DNA from: Annona cherimola
Taxonomy: Eukaryota > Streptophyta > Magnoliopsida > Magnoliales > Annonaceae
Assembly: GCA_030490835.1 (NCBI GenBank)
Contig: CM059975.1
Span: 56,287,174 to 56,351,173 of the forward strand
Direction: 5' to 3'
Length of the DNA stretch: 64,000 bases
Positions 1-10,898 of this stretch are shown here, in pieces; the stretch's first letter is position 1; every line of letters begins with the position of its first letter. The notes under the pieces are model-generated. The model had not been told where the DNA came from. It saw nothing but the letters and a program-made list of their open reading frames with translations, and did not search any database. The translations under genes were made by a program, and so were the position numbers.

Positions 1-1540
1 CATTCATATTTTGGTTTATAACATCATATAATTTTCAGATTTGAAACATAATTAGTAATCCTTCCTTTTCTCTTTTTTTTCTTCTCTTTCCTTCTTCCTT
101 GGTGGCCTAGGGCTGGGACGTGAGCTGTTGTTCTTGGGGTGTATGTTTCAGCACTTAGAAAAATATTTTCCAGGCCTCTCTTCACATGACCGAGCATCCC
201 ATTCATAAAGCTGGAATTTCCAGCTATGAGCCCCACTTGTTGCTGCATTTTTCATAGCCATTGAATGCCCTCTTATCCTCTTATGTGCTGGTTAACTCAC
301 AGCCTAGTAAAATTGCTTTTTACCATTTTTCAAAAATCCAAAAATCTGTTTTAATCACAACCATCGAGCTGTCCCTTTGCACGTCCACATTGCTGCTGCC
401 CATTTTCATATTTTTTTCCATTTTTATTAATCTCAATTTAAGGGTAAATCATACACCTAATTACCCTTTAATTCATGCATTAATTTGGCATTAAAAAAAT
501 TTACCAAAATGGCAGCAAATCAGCACATCATTTGGATGTCATTTGCAAGCAACAAGCTGTCCAGTTTTACACCTTCAATGGCAGCTACTGTTCACGAATT
601 TTCTTGAATTTTTTTTCGCATAATTAAATGCTTATTTAAACATCCCAACATGGCAGCTATATATATACATAATTCATAAAATAAAAATTGCAAAAATAAT
701 CAGCTGCAACTGCCTATTGATGTACATATGCATGTCACCTCTCCTATGCTCATTTTGAGCACTTTTAGCCCCTTTAATGTGGACATCAATGCATGGATAA
801 TTCATGGGATTTTTGCATTTTATAATTATGCATAAAATACCCTAAATTTCACCAGAATTTGACACCTATTTGGTTCATTAAAAATTGCATTAATTCCATG
901 TACTCTAGCATAAATACATTGTACTCTTGTGGTGCAAAAGTCAACCATATACACCTTTTTCAATTCAAGTATTTTCCAAAAATAATTTGCTTAATCCAAA
1001 CCTTCCAAAATTTTAATCTCATAATTTCGTTCAACCATTTCAAATTTCATCTCAATCCGATTTTCCTTGCTCAAGTTATAGCCGTTGGAAGTTAATAGTT
1101 GAAATTGAGATGTGATCAATAAATCATTAATCTAATTTCATCAAGGATTTTCATAATACAATAATCCCATAACACCAAGCCCAACATCATCAACTTTCAT
1201 TTCAAATTTCACTTGAATCGGCCTTACAAGCGTTGAGTTATGAATTTTCTAGTGTTTTCCAACATAATTCCACAATTTCCATTTTAATCTCCATTAATTA
1301 AATCATGAAAATTAAACTAAAAATTCATGACACATTAGCATGTTTTAATCCTCATTATGCCCCTTTAGTCACCTTGACTCATATTGGGCTCCGGCGATTA
1401 AATTTTTAATCACCCTTCTTAATTAAACCCTAGTTGCAAAATATCATAAAATCCTAAAATCATTCATACTTCATTTAATTCACAAATAAATCACTTGTAT
1501 ATGTCCAATGCATACATTGGACCCTACTTAGGTTGGTTTT
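1..1540 (-). mobile_element. G-type gypsy LTR fragment (3' part)
   Basis: AT-rich non-coding sequence. Read on the minus strand it resembles the first 1.5 kb of the LTR at 42071-48147: shared blocks include the passage on tracts ending TTAGGTTGG, the CTTGAATCGGCCTTAC/GGCGTTGAGTTATGAA block and the block around the small cross-strand word CAACCAT. It appears to end near 1540 at an imperfect LTR terminus (ACTTAGGTTGG followed by T-rich sequence). The other end lies outside the window. Short ORFs here are not conserved as proteins. Confidence 0.6.
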
Positions 1541-1932
1541 TTATAATATCTTGGCCATCCATAAAAAATTTCATCTCAATCCGACGTCTGGATTGCAGGA
1601 TATGAAGTTTTCTTCATTTTCTTCACAAAAATCCATAAAAATCTGAAAATTATTATTTTAATCCAAAAAGCACTTTGTCCTTTAGTGAAAAACTTCCTTT
1701 TTCGTCTTTTATGATTAAGTTAATCCAAAGTGATTAACTTAACATATTCCTTAATCCCACAGTTACTATTCACGTTTCAATATTCATCCGAATTCACATT
1801 TCATAATTCATAATTTAATCTTCCAATTCCATATATTGCAAAATAACATCCATATATTTTATATAAGGATCAATACACCTAGGTCTTATAACCCTAGGGT
1901 TTCATACATGCCTCCAAGATCGGGGTTTCACA
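1541..1932 (-). mobile_element. G-type LTR fragment, left copy of a short element
   Basis: This stretch matches the last ~400 bp of the LTR at 2795-5958 closely by eye, from the TATCTTGGCCATCCATAA block through to the terminus GATCGGGGTTTCACA at 1932. The remaining LTR is missing, so this copy is 5'-truncated where it abuts the preceding LTR fragment. Confidence 0.7.
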
Positions 1933-2439
1933 ATCCTTACCCCCTTACATCAGGTTTCGTCCCGAAACCTGTCATTTTCCATCATGCTTCTGCTGCGCTA
2001 TTTTCATCTTATCATATCATCAATCCTCAATCATCTCTAATAAAGAGGTCAGTATCCACTGCTCTCTTCCCATATATACATGACATATATGTGTAAATTT
2101 AATTTTATAGCAAAGATTATCTTTGCATCAAAACATCATTTTTTTTCAAAAGTCAGAAGAGACTTTTGCTAACTTTGTCTATTTCCTTTCATTCCATAGT
2201 GTCTACAACTAGGTTATTCCTGTGTAAACTATAATCTAGTCTCATTTCCATAAACTCATCATCATTGTGGAGAGATAATCCTCTCGTACCTATCTTCAAA
2301 TGCATCAAAATTGGAAAATAGTTCCAAACAATTCCTTTTCTTTCTTAATCCATGACAATCTAACAATACATGATACATAAATATCATGCTTTCTATTTCT
2401 TCCATTCCTTCATGCTTTCTATATCTGTCTCCCCATCAT

Positions 2440-2794
2440 TGTTATGATATCACTTCCTGTGGTATCATATCTTTCCTTCCTTTTCATTCACTCTTTCTAT
2501 ACTTATCTACCATTCTTTGATATGATATCATTCCTGTGTTATCATAAAAAGCATCATAACTTTATAAACATATATATCTAGATATTATTTCTACATATCT
2601 ATCAATTCATACTTTGATACCTACTTTTGTGGTATCACCCTTTTCCTATCATCATCCTTAACTTTCCCTTTCCACGCCTGTTTACCAATCCCTGTTCTAA
2701 TACCACTCTTTGTGGTATCAGACTTATCCTTTCATCATCCTTTATTTTCTCCTTCTTTCGCCAATTTACCAATCTTTGCTTTGATACCAATTTC
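2440..2794 (-). repeat. Tandem degenerate copies of the PBS/LTR-junction segment
   Basis: Five related segments, near 2445, 2520, 2612, 2697 and 2780, repeat every 77-92 bp. Each reads roughly T-TTTGATACCA, a short spacer, then CTGTGGTATCA. The last one is the real junction, where CTGTGGCGCC begins the LTR. Some copies also carry the CCACGCCTGTTTACCAATCC block that precedes the PBS in gypsy1 (51926-51945). Confidence 0.65.
2778..2789 (-). other. Primer-binding site (initiator tRNA-Met type)
   Basis: On the minus strand this reads TGGTATCAAAGC, one base from the plant initiator tRNA-Met complement TGGTATCAGAGC. It lies 5 nt from the LTR start at 2795. Confidence 0.75.
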
Positions 2795-5700
2795 TGTGGC
2801 GCCTCGACCCGAGCGTCACATCCTTACCTCAGGATCTATCGATTGGTAAACATGACTTAGGATTGTTGCCCTGATCACACGGCGGGTTCTTAATTGGAAC
2901 TCGTCCAATTTTTTTTCTTTTCTTTTATCCATCATCATTTCATGTCTTTGCATTCCACACCATTCATCATTCATAATGGACTTATCCATATCATCATAAA
3001 TCATAATCTTCTCATATTATTCATAACTTCATAATTTCATACAACCTATGTCCTTTTTCATCATATCCCATTAGGGCATCTATTCATACAAAAATCTACT
3101 AACCTTTGTAGATTATCTTTTTTCCTTTAGCAACACATGCCCTTCATCTCTTGGCTTTCCCTACACCTGTCTGAGTTTGGAAAAACAAAACATGAGTTGA
3201 AACTTAATAAGCAAGCATTTTTCTTTCATTTAAATGTATTTCTCTCCATTCGATAGAAGTCACTTACCAAGTGATCAACTACCAACGTAATAGAAACCGT
3301 TTTGTAAACCATTTTTGGAAACCTTTCATAAATTATTCATGAAAATCATTCTTGTAAACCATTCGTGTAAACCATTCGTAAATGCATTTTTCTCCATTCG
3401 ATAGGAGACACTTACCAAGTGATCAACTATCAATGGAATAAAAACCTTTTCATAAAAATCATTTCATAAACATTGGATGTGCAAATGCTTTCTTTCCATT
3501 CCTGACATAAACCTTCATGTGCGGGTACGCTAGCCTAGGGAACATCTCACATAGCATGGTCCAATACGCCGGCTTTCTCCGACTTGGCCTCATCAAGGGG
3601 AACCTCTCTTCCCCTTGACGCCTACATGGTCTCCTACATGCATGACTTTTGATGTCCCCGACATTATATACCTCTTACACCAGGTAACTTGTCATTCTCA
3701 TGTAGAGAATTATTTGCACCATCCCTTAAAAACATCATTTCAAATCCATGCTTTCCTTTTCAATTCATGTATGAAAATGCAATGCATTCATTCACACATA
3801 ACATTCCTTTGCCTCCACCTCTTAGGAGGACGCCGCCGGTACACAGCCCATACGACTCGGCAATAGTGAAGGGAGACCCTCTGATCCGCTTTCTACCTCC
3901 ACCAAAGCCTCTTCATTATACATCATACATGTGCACATGTCCATAAACATCATATGATATCAATATGCCGGCATGACTTTTCATAAAAACTCATAAACAT
4001 CCATTATTTCAAAACATTATAGGAATTGTCACCCTTAAACACATTTTAGAAATACTTGAGAATAAAACATATTTTCAAAAGGGTTTGCTTGCTTACAATG
4101 AAGCAATAAAATCACATTTTAAAAAAGTTTGCTTGCTTACCTCCTCAGTTCGTGTCCTCCACCTTTTCTTTTCTTTTTCCTATACAAGAAAAAATGATAT
4201 TTTATCTATATCATTTCATGTCTTAGATGCTTCCCATGCATGCTTTATAATCATTCATTACCTCATTCCTATAGAGGTTAATCTTGCGAAGATACTTGGT
4301 CGTTACCTCCTTATATGAATTTTTTATCCATAAATTCCTTTAAAAATTCCATCTATATATTCTTTAAGATATAAATACTAATCTCATTTTCTTCCACCCA
4401 ATTTACGCTTTTTTACTGTTCATGGTACTGTCCATCATCACTATTCATGTATTACTGTTCACGTTTACTGTTCACCCCCGAGGTTACTGTTCACAACAAC
4501 GTGGGTTACTGTTCATGGGTTCCAAAAATTGACATTTTTTCAAAAATAAAAAATACCATGACATGGCTTATGTTTAGTATATCATGAGAAAATTCATGAA
4601 TTTTGAATTCATCATCATTTACTTGGCCAAATAAATCATTTTCTCTATATACTAAAATTCATCATAATTTCACTTAAGCATAATCCTTAAATCCAAAAAT
4701 TATGAGATTAATATATCATCATTACAACATCATAACTATCATAAATATTCATTCCATATCATCATTTAGCAATATTGGAGTATTATTTTCACATTTCATA
4801 CATGATTTTCCCGAATGCTCTATATTCGCTCCAAATTTTCGATGTTTTGGCGTAATTCCACTTTGGCATTATAACCATACTTATTTTCTCATGCTTAGGC
4901 ATTATCTAAGCATGATTTTACCCTACTTAACATCCAAAAGAAATTTGGGAAGAATTCACTTAGCCGAAGTAGAAAAACTCTTCTCCTACTTGCCTTTTCT
5001 CTCTTTAACCTTCTCTTTCTCTCTTCTCTCTTGGCTAGAACGCGTGGGGGATGGGAAATGGAGTTTCCCAAGTGATTTTTGAGCTTAGGATGAATGTGAA
5101 TTCGTTCAAGGCATGGCCCCCTATTTATAGTGCTCCAAATTTCATGAAATTGCAATTTACCCTCCTTGCTTAAGGTATTTAATTCTAAATTTTTTTTCAA
5201 ATCCATGCAATATTTTGAGCTTTGTGCAGCCACCCTAATCAGCAGCTCCTGCCCCCTAGCTAGCTCCTATTTATTTATGATTTTTTATTTATTAATTTAA
5301 TTATTTTTAAGCTAATTCATCTCAACCGCTGATTTTTGATAATATTGATTTTGGACCATTGGATTTTGGCCAAAAAGTCAAGCCTCCAGAAGCCATTGCA
5401 GCTTTTCATTAATTATTTGATTAAAATTAACCCCAAAGTCAAATATAATTAATGAACAAGAGAAGCTACTTTTTGATCTCCAAATGACGTTGAATCTTGG
5501 CCCTTAATTCATGATTTTCATCACATCTTAAACCATTCATCATGTTCATCATAATATCTTGGCCATCCATAAAAAATTTCGTTTTAATCCGATGTCTGGA
5601 TTGCAAGATATGAACTTTTCTTCATTTTCTTCACAAAAATCCATAAAAATCTGAAAATTATTATTTTAATCCAAAAAGCACTTTTGTCCTTTATTGGTAA

Positions 5701-5958
5701 ACTTCCTTTTTCATCTTTTATAATTAAGTTAATCCAAAGTGATTAACTTAACATATTCCTTAATCCTACAGTTACTATTCACATTTCATTATTCACGTTT
5801 CACTATTCATCCGAATTTACATTTCATAATTCATTATTTAATCTTCCAATTCCATATATTGCAAAATATTATCCATATATTTTATATAAGAATCAATACA
5901 TTACTTAGGGTTTATAACTCTAGGGTTTCATACATGCTTCCAAGATCGGGGTTTCACA
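2795..5958 (-). mobile_element. Full-length G-type gypsy LTR
   Basis: The LTR starts TGTGGCGCC at 2795 and ends GGTTTCACA at 5958 (3164 bp). In element orientation it starts TGTGAAACCCCGATC. It contains the blocks seen in every G-type LTR here: a conserved GATTGTTGCCCTGATCAC block near one end, an acceptor-like block near 3165, a GCGCCGCC-rich block near 3830, a donor-like GTAAGC block at 4131-4143, an ACTGTTCA cluster at 4417-4520, and a TATA box (minus TATAAATAG) at 5121-5129. It has no coding capacity. Plus-strand ORFs such as 4702-5082 are antisense to the LTR and are treated as chance. Confidence 0.75.
4417..4520 (-). repeat. Cluster of ACTGTTCA words in an LTR leader
   Basis: At least six copies of ACTGTTCA or close variants fall in about 100 bp. 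The same cluster occurs in the opposite orientation (TGAACAGT) at 61098-61227, and a relative with CACTGTAG words lies at 32010-32070. It sits downstream of the LTR TATA box in element orientation, so it would be transcribed in the leader. Confidence 0.7.
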
Positions 5959-5987
5959 AGACGAAACCTATTGTAAGGGGGGAGGAT
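5959..5987 (+). other. Polypurine tract between two inverted LTRs
   Basis: A 29-bp spacer containing ACGAAACC then AAGGGGGGAGGAT, directly before TGTGAAACCCC. This is the standard end of the gypsy interior plus PPT, in plus orientation, priming the LTR that starts at 5988. All other interior sequence of that element is absent. Confidence 0.7.
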
Positions 5988-6838
5988 TGTGAAACCCCGA
6001 TCTTAGAGACGTGTATGAAATCCTAGGGTTGTAAACCCTAAGTAATATATTAATAAAATATAAATTCATGAGTATGGAAATATGTGAAATTAGAGGTTCA
6101 AAGAATTATTTATGAAATGAAATTCGGATGAATAGTGAACATGAATAGTAAACGTGGGATTAAGGAATATGTTAAGTTAATCACTTTGGATTAACTTAAT
6201 CATAAAAGACAAAAAAGGAAGCTTCCCACAAAAGGACAAAATAGCCACTTTTTGATTTATTTAATATTTTCGGATTTTTAGTGGATTTTTGAGAGAAAAT
6301 GAAGAAAAATTCATAATTTGCAATCCGGACATAGGATTGAGGTGAAATTTTTTATAGATGGCCAAAATCTTATGATGAACATGATGAATGGTGTAAGATT
6401 TGATGAAAATAATGAATTGAGGGTCAAGATGAAACGTCGTTTGGAGATAAAAAAGATAGCCCACCTTTTTCATTAATTATATTTGACTTTGGGGTTAATT
6501 TTAATTAATTAAAAAATAAAATAATTAACGAAAAGCTGCAATGGCTGCGGAGGCTTGACTTTTGGGCCAAAATCCAATGGTCCAAAATCAATCTTATCAA
6601 GAATCAACGGTTGAGATTTAATTAGCCTAAAATAATCAATTTTAATAAATAAAAAATCATAAATAAATAGGGTCTATCTAGGGGGCAGGAGCTGCTGATT
6701 AGGGTGGCTGCACAAAGCTCAAAATAATGCATGGAATTTGGAAAAAAATATTTATAATTAAATACCTTGAGCAAGGGGGGTAAATTGCAAATATGTGAAA
6801 AATGCATGACTATAAATAGGGGCATGGGGTGAAACAAT
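5988..6838 (+). mobile_element. G-type LTR fragment, plus orientation
   Basis: It begins TGTGAAACCCCGATCTTAGA and runs through the same blocks as the LTR ending at 5958, but inverted, including the passage GCTGCAATGGCTG. It also has a TATA box, TATAAATAG, at 6811-6819. It is cut at about 6838, where copia LTR sequence begins with TGGCGCAGAG. The plus-oriented LTR at 59743-62464 is a close relative. Confidence 0.7.
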
Positions 6839-8162
6839 TTGGCGCAGAGAAGAACTTGTAGCATAGGCTTTGAAGATTCAGAGATTGAGTTCTAGCAGTT
6901 TGAAGCAGAGTTCTTCTTCTTTGAATGGCTTGATCTCTTTGAAGCTCTTGGATATAGGAGTTAAGCACACTTAATGTTTTTCAGCTACTTTCCTCATCCA
7001 CAATAACTCCCTTTTATAATTGTGGAGGGAATCCGAACGTTAGAAGGTGGTTGGCGCGCATTAAATGCGCTCCAACGTTCAAAAATTTGAACGTTATTCT
7101 CCAAGTCTAAGATGAAGTCGACTTGGCCTGCGACTTGGCTTCCAAGTCGCACATGGAGTCGACCTGGCCTGCGACTTGGGTTCTTCAGATTTCCAAGTCT
7201 GAGACTTGGGTCGACTTGGCCTCAGACTTCAACTCAAGTCGATCCTGGAGTCGACTTGGCTTGCGACTTGACTTGGTCTTCGCCAATAATGCCTTGATCC
7301 TCATTTGATTTTGCTTCCAGCTTGCTTGGCTTTCTTCCTTTAGTCCTTTTAATTGTCAAGTGGCTCCTCATACTTGTAGATCTTGTGATTTATGAAGAGC
7401 TTGACCTTGATCCATCTTGGTTTTGCTTGAACCTTGTAGAACTTAGGAGAGCTTGAGTCCTTGCATGATATATTCATGCACCTTGCTTGTTTTGGAGTCG
7501 TTTGATCTTCATATCTTGAATATATCTTCATTTGGAAGCAAGCTTGAAAATTTGCCTTGGACTTGATAGACTTTATTTGAACTTGAACTTGAATCTTTAC
7601 CTTGAATCTCAAGAATACTCTTGAAAATGGACTTTGCATATTACTTGGATTTGAGAAAGTCCAAATAGATTCTTGGAATGAGCTTGGCAATGCATCTTTC
7701 AAGTCTGAACTTCTCAAGTCGGAGGTGGAGTCGACCTTGTCTGCGACTTTGCCCAAGTCGCACTTGGAGTCGACTTGGCCTGCGACTTGGGCAGCTTTGT
7801 GCCCCAAAATCAGGTCTGGACAGTTTTTCTCGACTGAAGTCGATAGTGAGGTCGACTTCGTTTGCGACTTGGCTTCCCAAGTCGCAAGTGGAGTCGACTT
7901 AGCCTGCGACTTCACCTGCTATTCTTCCAGTTTTGATTTTTCCTTTGAAGTTCTGTTTCAAGTTGATAATGGAGTCGACTTTGGGATCGACTTCACCCTA
8001 AGTCGAAGTCCAAGTCGACTTGGGGATCGACTTGACTATTTCAGTTCCTTAAAACATTTGGCAAACTCATTAGTATACTTGATATACTCAAATTAGTCTT
8101 TGTTAATCATCAAAACTCATGCTTTGGTCAATTTTGTTTTGTTTTGAACATTGTTTCCAACA
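6839..8162 (-). mobile_element. copia3 3' LTR, truncated
   Basis: It matches the copia1 LTRs from the GGCGCAGAGAAGAACTTG block to the terminus TTTCCAACA at 8162 (TGTTGGAAA in element orientation). The ~500 bp that would carry the GGGTCAACA-type end is missing. It includes a TATA box (minus ATTATAAAAGG, plus CCTTTTATAAT near 7010), a GCGCATTAAATGCGC palindrome near 7060, and two GTCGAC-rich clusters (7115-7280 and 7720-8040). Intact 34-bp dyads lie at 7144-7177, 7755-7788 and 7879-7912. The 188-, 164- and 74-79-residue ORFs here are by-products of the repeats. Confidence 0.8.
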
Positions 8163-8163
8163 A

Positions 8164-8486
8164 TCTTCCCCTTTTTGATGATTGACAAAACTTAATTTGA
8201 GTTGATAACTCTCAATCAAAAACAGATCATTGTCATAGAGTTCAAAACATATTCAGATCATTTAACGTAGAGTTCATATTGAATACTTTTCAAGCAAAGC
8301 ATACCTTTTTAGCAAAGTATAGAAACAATCATTAACAGGTTTATCATTTACCAATCTTTGCAAGCATCTTTCATATATATCAAGTTTCATTTTACAAAAT
8401 TTCAAAGTAAGCAAAAATGAAACCCTAGATACAAACTACCCAACCAACAAAAAACTTTAAACCGAATCTATCTTCTCCCCCTTTTT
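8164..8486 (-). other. copia3 polypurine tract and a second upstream tract
   Basis: Directly inside the LTR, the minus strand reads AAAAAGGGGGAAGAT (8164-8177), the 3' polypurine tract. A second tract, AAAAAGGGGGAGAAGAT, lies at about 8473-8486. Both are preceded in element orientation by a TTGACAAA-like or GTCAATCATC-like word. copia1 has the same pair at 30070-30083 and 30278-30292. The DNA between has no ORF. Confidence 0.65.
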
Positions 8487-9042
8487 GTCAATCTATCAAA
8501 AATGATGCAATTACCAAAGACTTGGTAAATTGAAATTGGGAAATGGGATAGACAGATTGAATTGGTTTGATGGGACGGACATGGGCTGAGGAGTAGAAGG
8601 AGGAAACGGGTGCGGGAGACGGCTCGCGATGAACTGAACCCGATTCGAAGGGATCAATTTCAGGCATGGGTCACTTCTTGTGATGGCCTGAGGCGAGGTG
8701 ATATCGGATGGTACGCAATTCCCGATCGATTCAATCCTGTCGGGAATGCATATCCTGAAGTGCATTTAGAACTCCGGTGACAAGACTTGTCATCCGGTTC
8801 TCTTGTTGCCCCATTTCTTCTCGGATGGCAACGATTTCATCTCTAAGAACCTTCAAGGTGACCTCCTCAGATGAAGTTGGAGGCGCCCGTTCAGGTGCAG
8901 CAGATCCTTGTGGAGAATAGGATCCGTGCGATATGGGAGATGCGGGTTCTTCTTGAGCAGGCGGTGCTTCGGGAGGTTGCTCCCCCTCAGCTTGTGCATG
9001 GTCCTCATGCTCTCTAGCTGGCTCGCCTAGCTTTTCCCTGAT

Positions 9043-10098
9043 TCAATCATCTCTGAATTGCTCCAGGTTGATTTTCATTCTTTGGAGCAGAGCCTTGTTG
9101 ATGGCGTTCGTCGTTTTGGGGACTTCAAATGGTTCCCCGTCAATATCTACCTCGAACCGCTCAAGGATTCTCGTGATCCAGGATCCGTAAGGTAGTACGC
9201 CTCTTGGATTATCTTTCTTGCATGCCAAGGCTTCTAGAAATAGCCTGGGAAGACTGATCTTGACTTTGTTTATTAACTTCCACAGGATCATAGCTTCTTG
9301 TCGATTCAATTGATTCCTCCCGCCCCCTTTTGGATAGATACAGTGGGCGATTAGCAGACGGAGGACTCTGAGCCTAGGAGAAAGATCCATGTAATGCAAA
9401 AACTTTGTGCCCGCATGGTACTTGTTGCACTTTGTTAGCTCGTTGTAGATTTTGTCCATTGTCAGGTCATTAGGAAGTCGTTCTTCTTCATAGGGTACTT
9501 GAAGAATTCTCCCGATTCTCCTTAAGGCTTCATTTTGATTTGGGTTATTTATAGAACCCAGATACATCTCGCTTCCTTTGACATAGGCTGAGAAATTGGT
9601 ATCATCCCACAAATAGTAGAAGAGTCTAGTGAGATCGGGATAGATCCTTTCGTCAGACTTTAATAGTTGTGTCCAACCTTGGAAGTCGAGCAATTCTTCT
9701 ATATCAAACTCGTAGTCGCTAAGAAATTTGAAATAGATTATCTTGGGAATGAATACCTTCCGCTCATAGAAATGTTTGTAGAAGCGGGCATGTTGCTGCT
9801 CAGTCTTGAAGTAGGTCGTGGGCATCTTCAAGACTTGCCCTTTCTTGATAGGAATTCTTGAGGTGGATGAGCTTTGAGGTTGACTTTCCGACCTCGGAGC
9901 TCGATCAGACGATTGAGTAGTGGTTTGAAATCGAACCCGTCTACCCGTTGATGTCGATGGTTCCTCCCTTGCTCTCTTAGCGGGTGTCCTTTGTTTTCTA
10001 GGAACTTCCTCTTCTGTGGTGGATTGGGAAGGTCGGGGCACTGGTCTTTGGGCTGGCTTTTTGACTGCTAGCTTTGGGAGTCGAGCTTTTGGTGCCAT
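9043..10098 (-). CDS. Extra ORF downstream of copia3 pol; plant transposon protein-like
   Basis: This 351-residue frame starts at an MAPKARLPK Met. An in-frame ATG at 10287 would add 63 Ser/Phe-rich residues that look like leader. The first ~90 residues are basic, Pro/Ser/Thr-rich and disordered (KRAREEPSTSTGRR). A globular part follows, with LTRLFYYLW, AYVKGSEMYLG, LLIAHCIYPKGGG and LPYGSWITRILERFEVD. These match my memory of the 'putative plant transposon protein' domain, whose biochemical function is unknown. A TGA at 9043-9045 ends the frame. The same frame stays open another 103 codons (Pro/Glu-rich, then a helical segment) to a TGA at 8731-8733, so the ancestral protein was probably ~455 residues. 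It lies between RNase H and the PPT on the element's coding strand, the env-like position of SIRE-type copia elements. No catalytic motif or membrane segment is visible. Confidence 0.7.
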   Translation of the reverse strand: MAPKARLPKLAVKKPAQRPVPRPSQSTTEEEVPRKQRTPAKRAREEPSTSTGRRVRFQTTTQSSDRAPRSESQPQSSSTSRIPIKKGQVLKMPTTYFKTEQQHARFYKHFYERKVFIPKIIYFKFLSDYEFDIEELLDFQGWTQLLKSDERIYPDLTRLFYYLWDDTNFSAYVKGSEMYLGSINNPNQNEALRRIGRILQVPYEEERLPNDLTMDKIYNELTKCNKYHAGTKFLHYMDLSPRLRVLRLLIAHCIYPKGGGRNQLNRQEAMILWKLINKVKISLPRLFLEALACKKDNPRGVLPYGSWITRILERFEVDIDGEPFEVPKTTNAINKALLQRMKINLEQFRDD

Positions 10099-10379
10099 TG
10101 GAAACAGGGAGTTGAGAGTATAGGATTTAAGTTGAGAAGGAAGGAGAAATGGAGTTTGGGAGAAAAAGAATGGGAACAGAGAGTGAGAATGAGAGAGATA
10201 AACTTTGAGAGACGGAGAAGTTGCCGAAGCTAGGAGCTTGCCGGAGATGAGATAATGTCGAAAATGGAAGGGAATAGACCGGAGCAAGGAATTCGCCGGA
10301 GCCGGAGAAGGAAGAGAAGAAAAGAAAAATAGCGGGAAAATGAGGGAGAAAAGAAGAGAGGAGAAGAAAAAGGGAAGAG

Positions 10380-10600
10380 AAGTCAGATGGTCGCGCGCGC
10401 GGAGTCGACTTTGCCCTAGGCGAAGTCGACTTCGGTCCCTCGGAGTTGACTTCGCCTTGGGGCGGAGTCGACTTCGACCTTTGTGGAGTCGACTTCACTA
10501 TTGAAGCGGAGTCAACTTCGACCTTTGTGGAGTCGACTTGGCAGAGTCGACTTGGCTCCCATGGAGTCGACTTGACCCATCGACTTGATCTTTTCAAATT
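10380..10600 (-). repeat. GTCGAC word array upstream of the extra ORF
   Basis: About eight GTCGAC words, plus GTTGAC and GTCAAC variants, occur in ~200 bp. They usually appear as GGAGTCGACTTCG or GAAGTCGACTTCG at irregular spacings. The outer AAGTCGCA/TGCGACTT arms of the LTR dyads are absent. The array lies between the RNase H stop and the extra ORF, outside any LTR. It partly overlaps a 156-residue frame (10127-10597) that I do not consider real. Confidence 0.75.
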
Positions 10601-10622
10601 TTTGTTTCTTGTTTAATTTTTC

Positions 10623-10898
10623 CTAATTTAGCTCTATCATCCCCATGTCATTCCTAATTTTACAAAATGATTCCTTGGCTAGTGGTTTGGTAAAAATATC
10701 AGCAATTTGGTCTTCTATTTTCACATATTCTAAGCAAATATCATGATTTTCAACATGTTCACGAATAAAATGGTGTCTCACATCAATATGCTTGGTTCTT
10801 GAATGCAGTACAGGATTCTTAGTTAGACAAATTGCACTTGTATTATCACATCTAATAGGAATATCAAAATAATCAATACCATAATCTTTCAATCTTTC
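10623..10898 (-). pseudogene. copia3 RNase H C-terminal fragment
   Basis: This is the end of a Ty1/copia pol polyprotein. It has CDNTSAICLTKNPVLHSRTK, the basic HIDVRHHFIREHV segment and DIFTKPLAKE before the stop, all typical of the copia RNase H tail. It aligns residue by residue with the copia1 copy at 30391-30983. Sequence diverges near 10898, where LTR fragment 10899-11479 begins, so RT, integrase, protease and gag of this copy are missing from the window. The normal role is RNA strand removal and end-processing during reverse transcription in the particle. Confidence 0.85.

Larger units (their letters stand above)
1933..2794 (-). mobile_element. Non-coding interior of a non-autonomous LTR element
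   Basis: It lies between two matching LTR ends. At the left a minus-strand polypurine tract (plus strand ATCCTTACCCCC) is followed by an inverted pair, CAGGTTTCG and CGAAACCTG separated by TCC; gypsy1 has a similar passage at the end of pol. At the right is a tRNA-Met-type PBS. No gag or pol frame is present, and the 862 bp is too short for one. The likely reading is a deletion derivative (LARD/TRIM-like) of the gypsy family, mobilised in trans if at all. Confidence 0.65.

Noticed and set aside
4702..5082. 126-residue plus-strand frame, with similar minus frames at 60445-60909
   Set aside because: Similarity follows from the two LTRs being related DNA; the frame is antisense to LTR transcription and differs in length between copies.
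7349..8096. Overlapping frames of 188 and 164 residues in the copia3 LTR
   Set aside because: They lie on both strands of the same repeat array with no conserved domain; not supported as genes.
10127..10597. 156-residue frame with a hydrophobic C-terminal half upstream of the extra ORF
   Set aside because: The N-terminal half is GTCGAC array and the rest overlaps the probable leader of the extra ORF in another frame; no conservation visible. I considered an env-like membrane protein and found no support.
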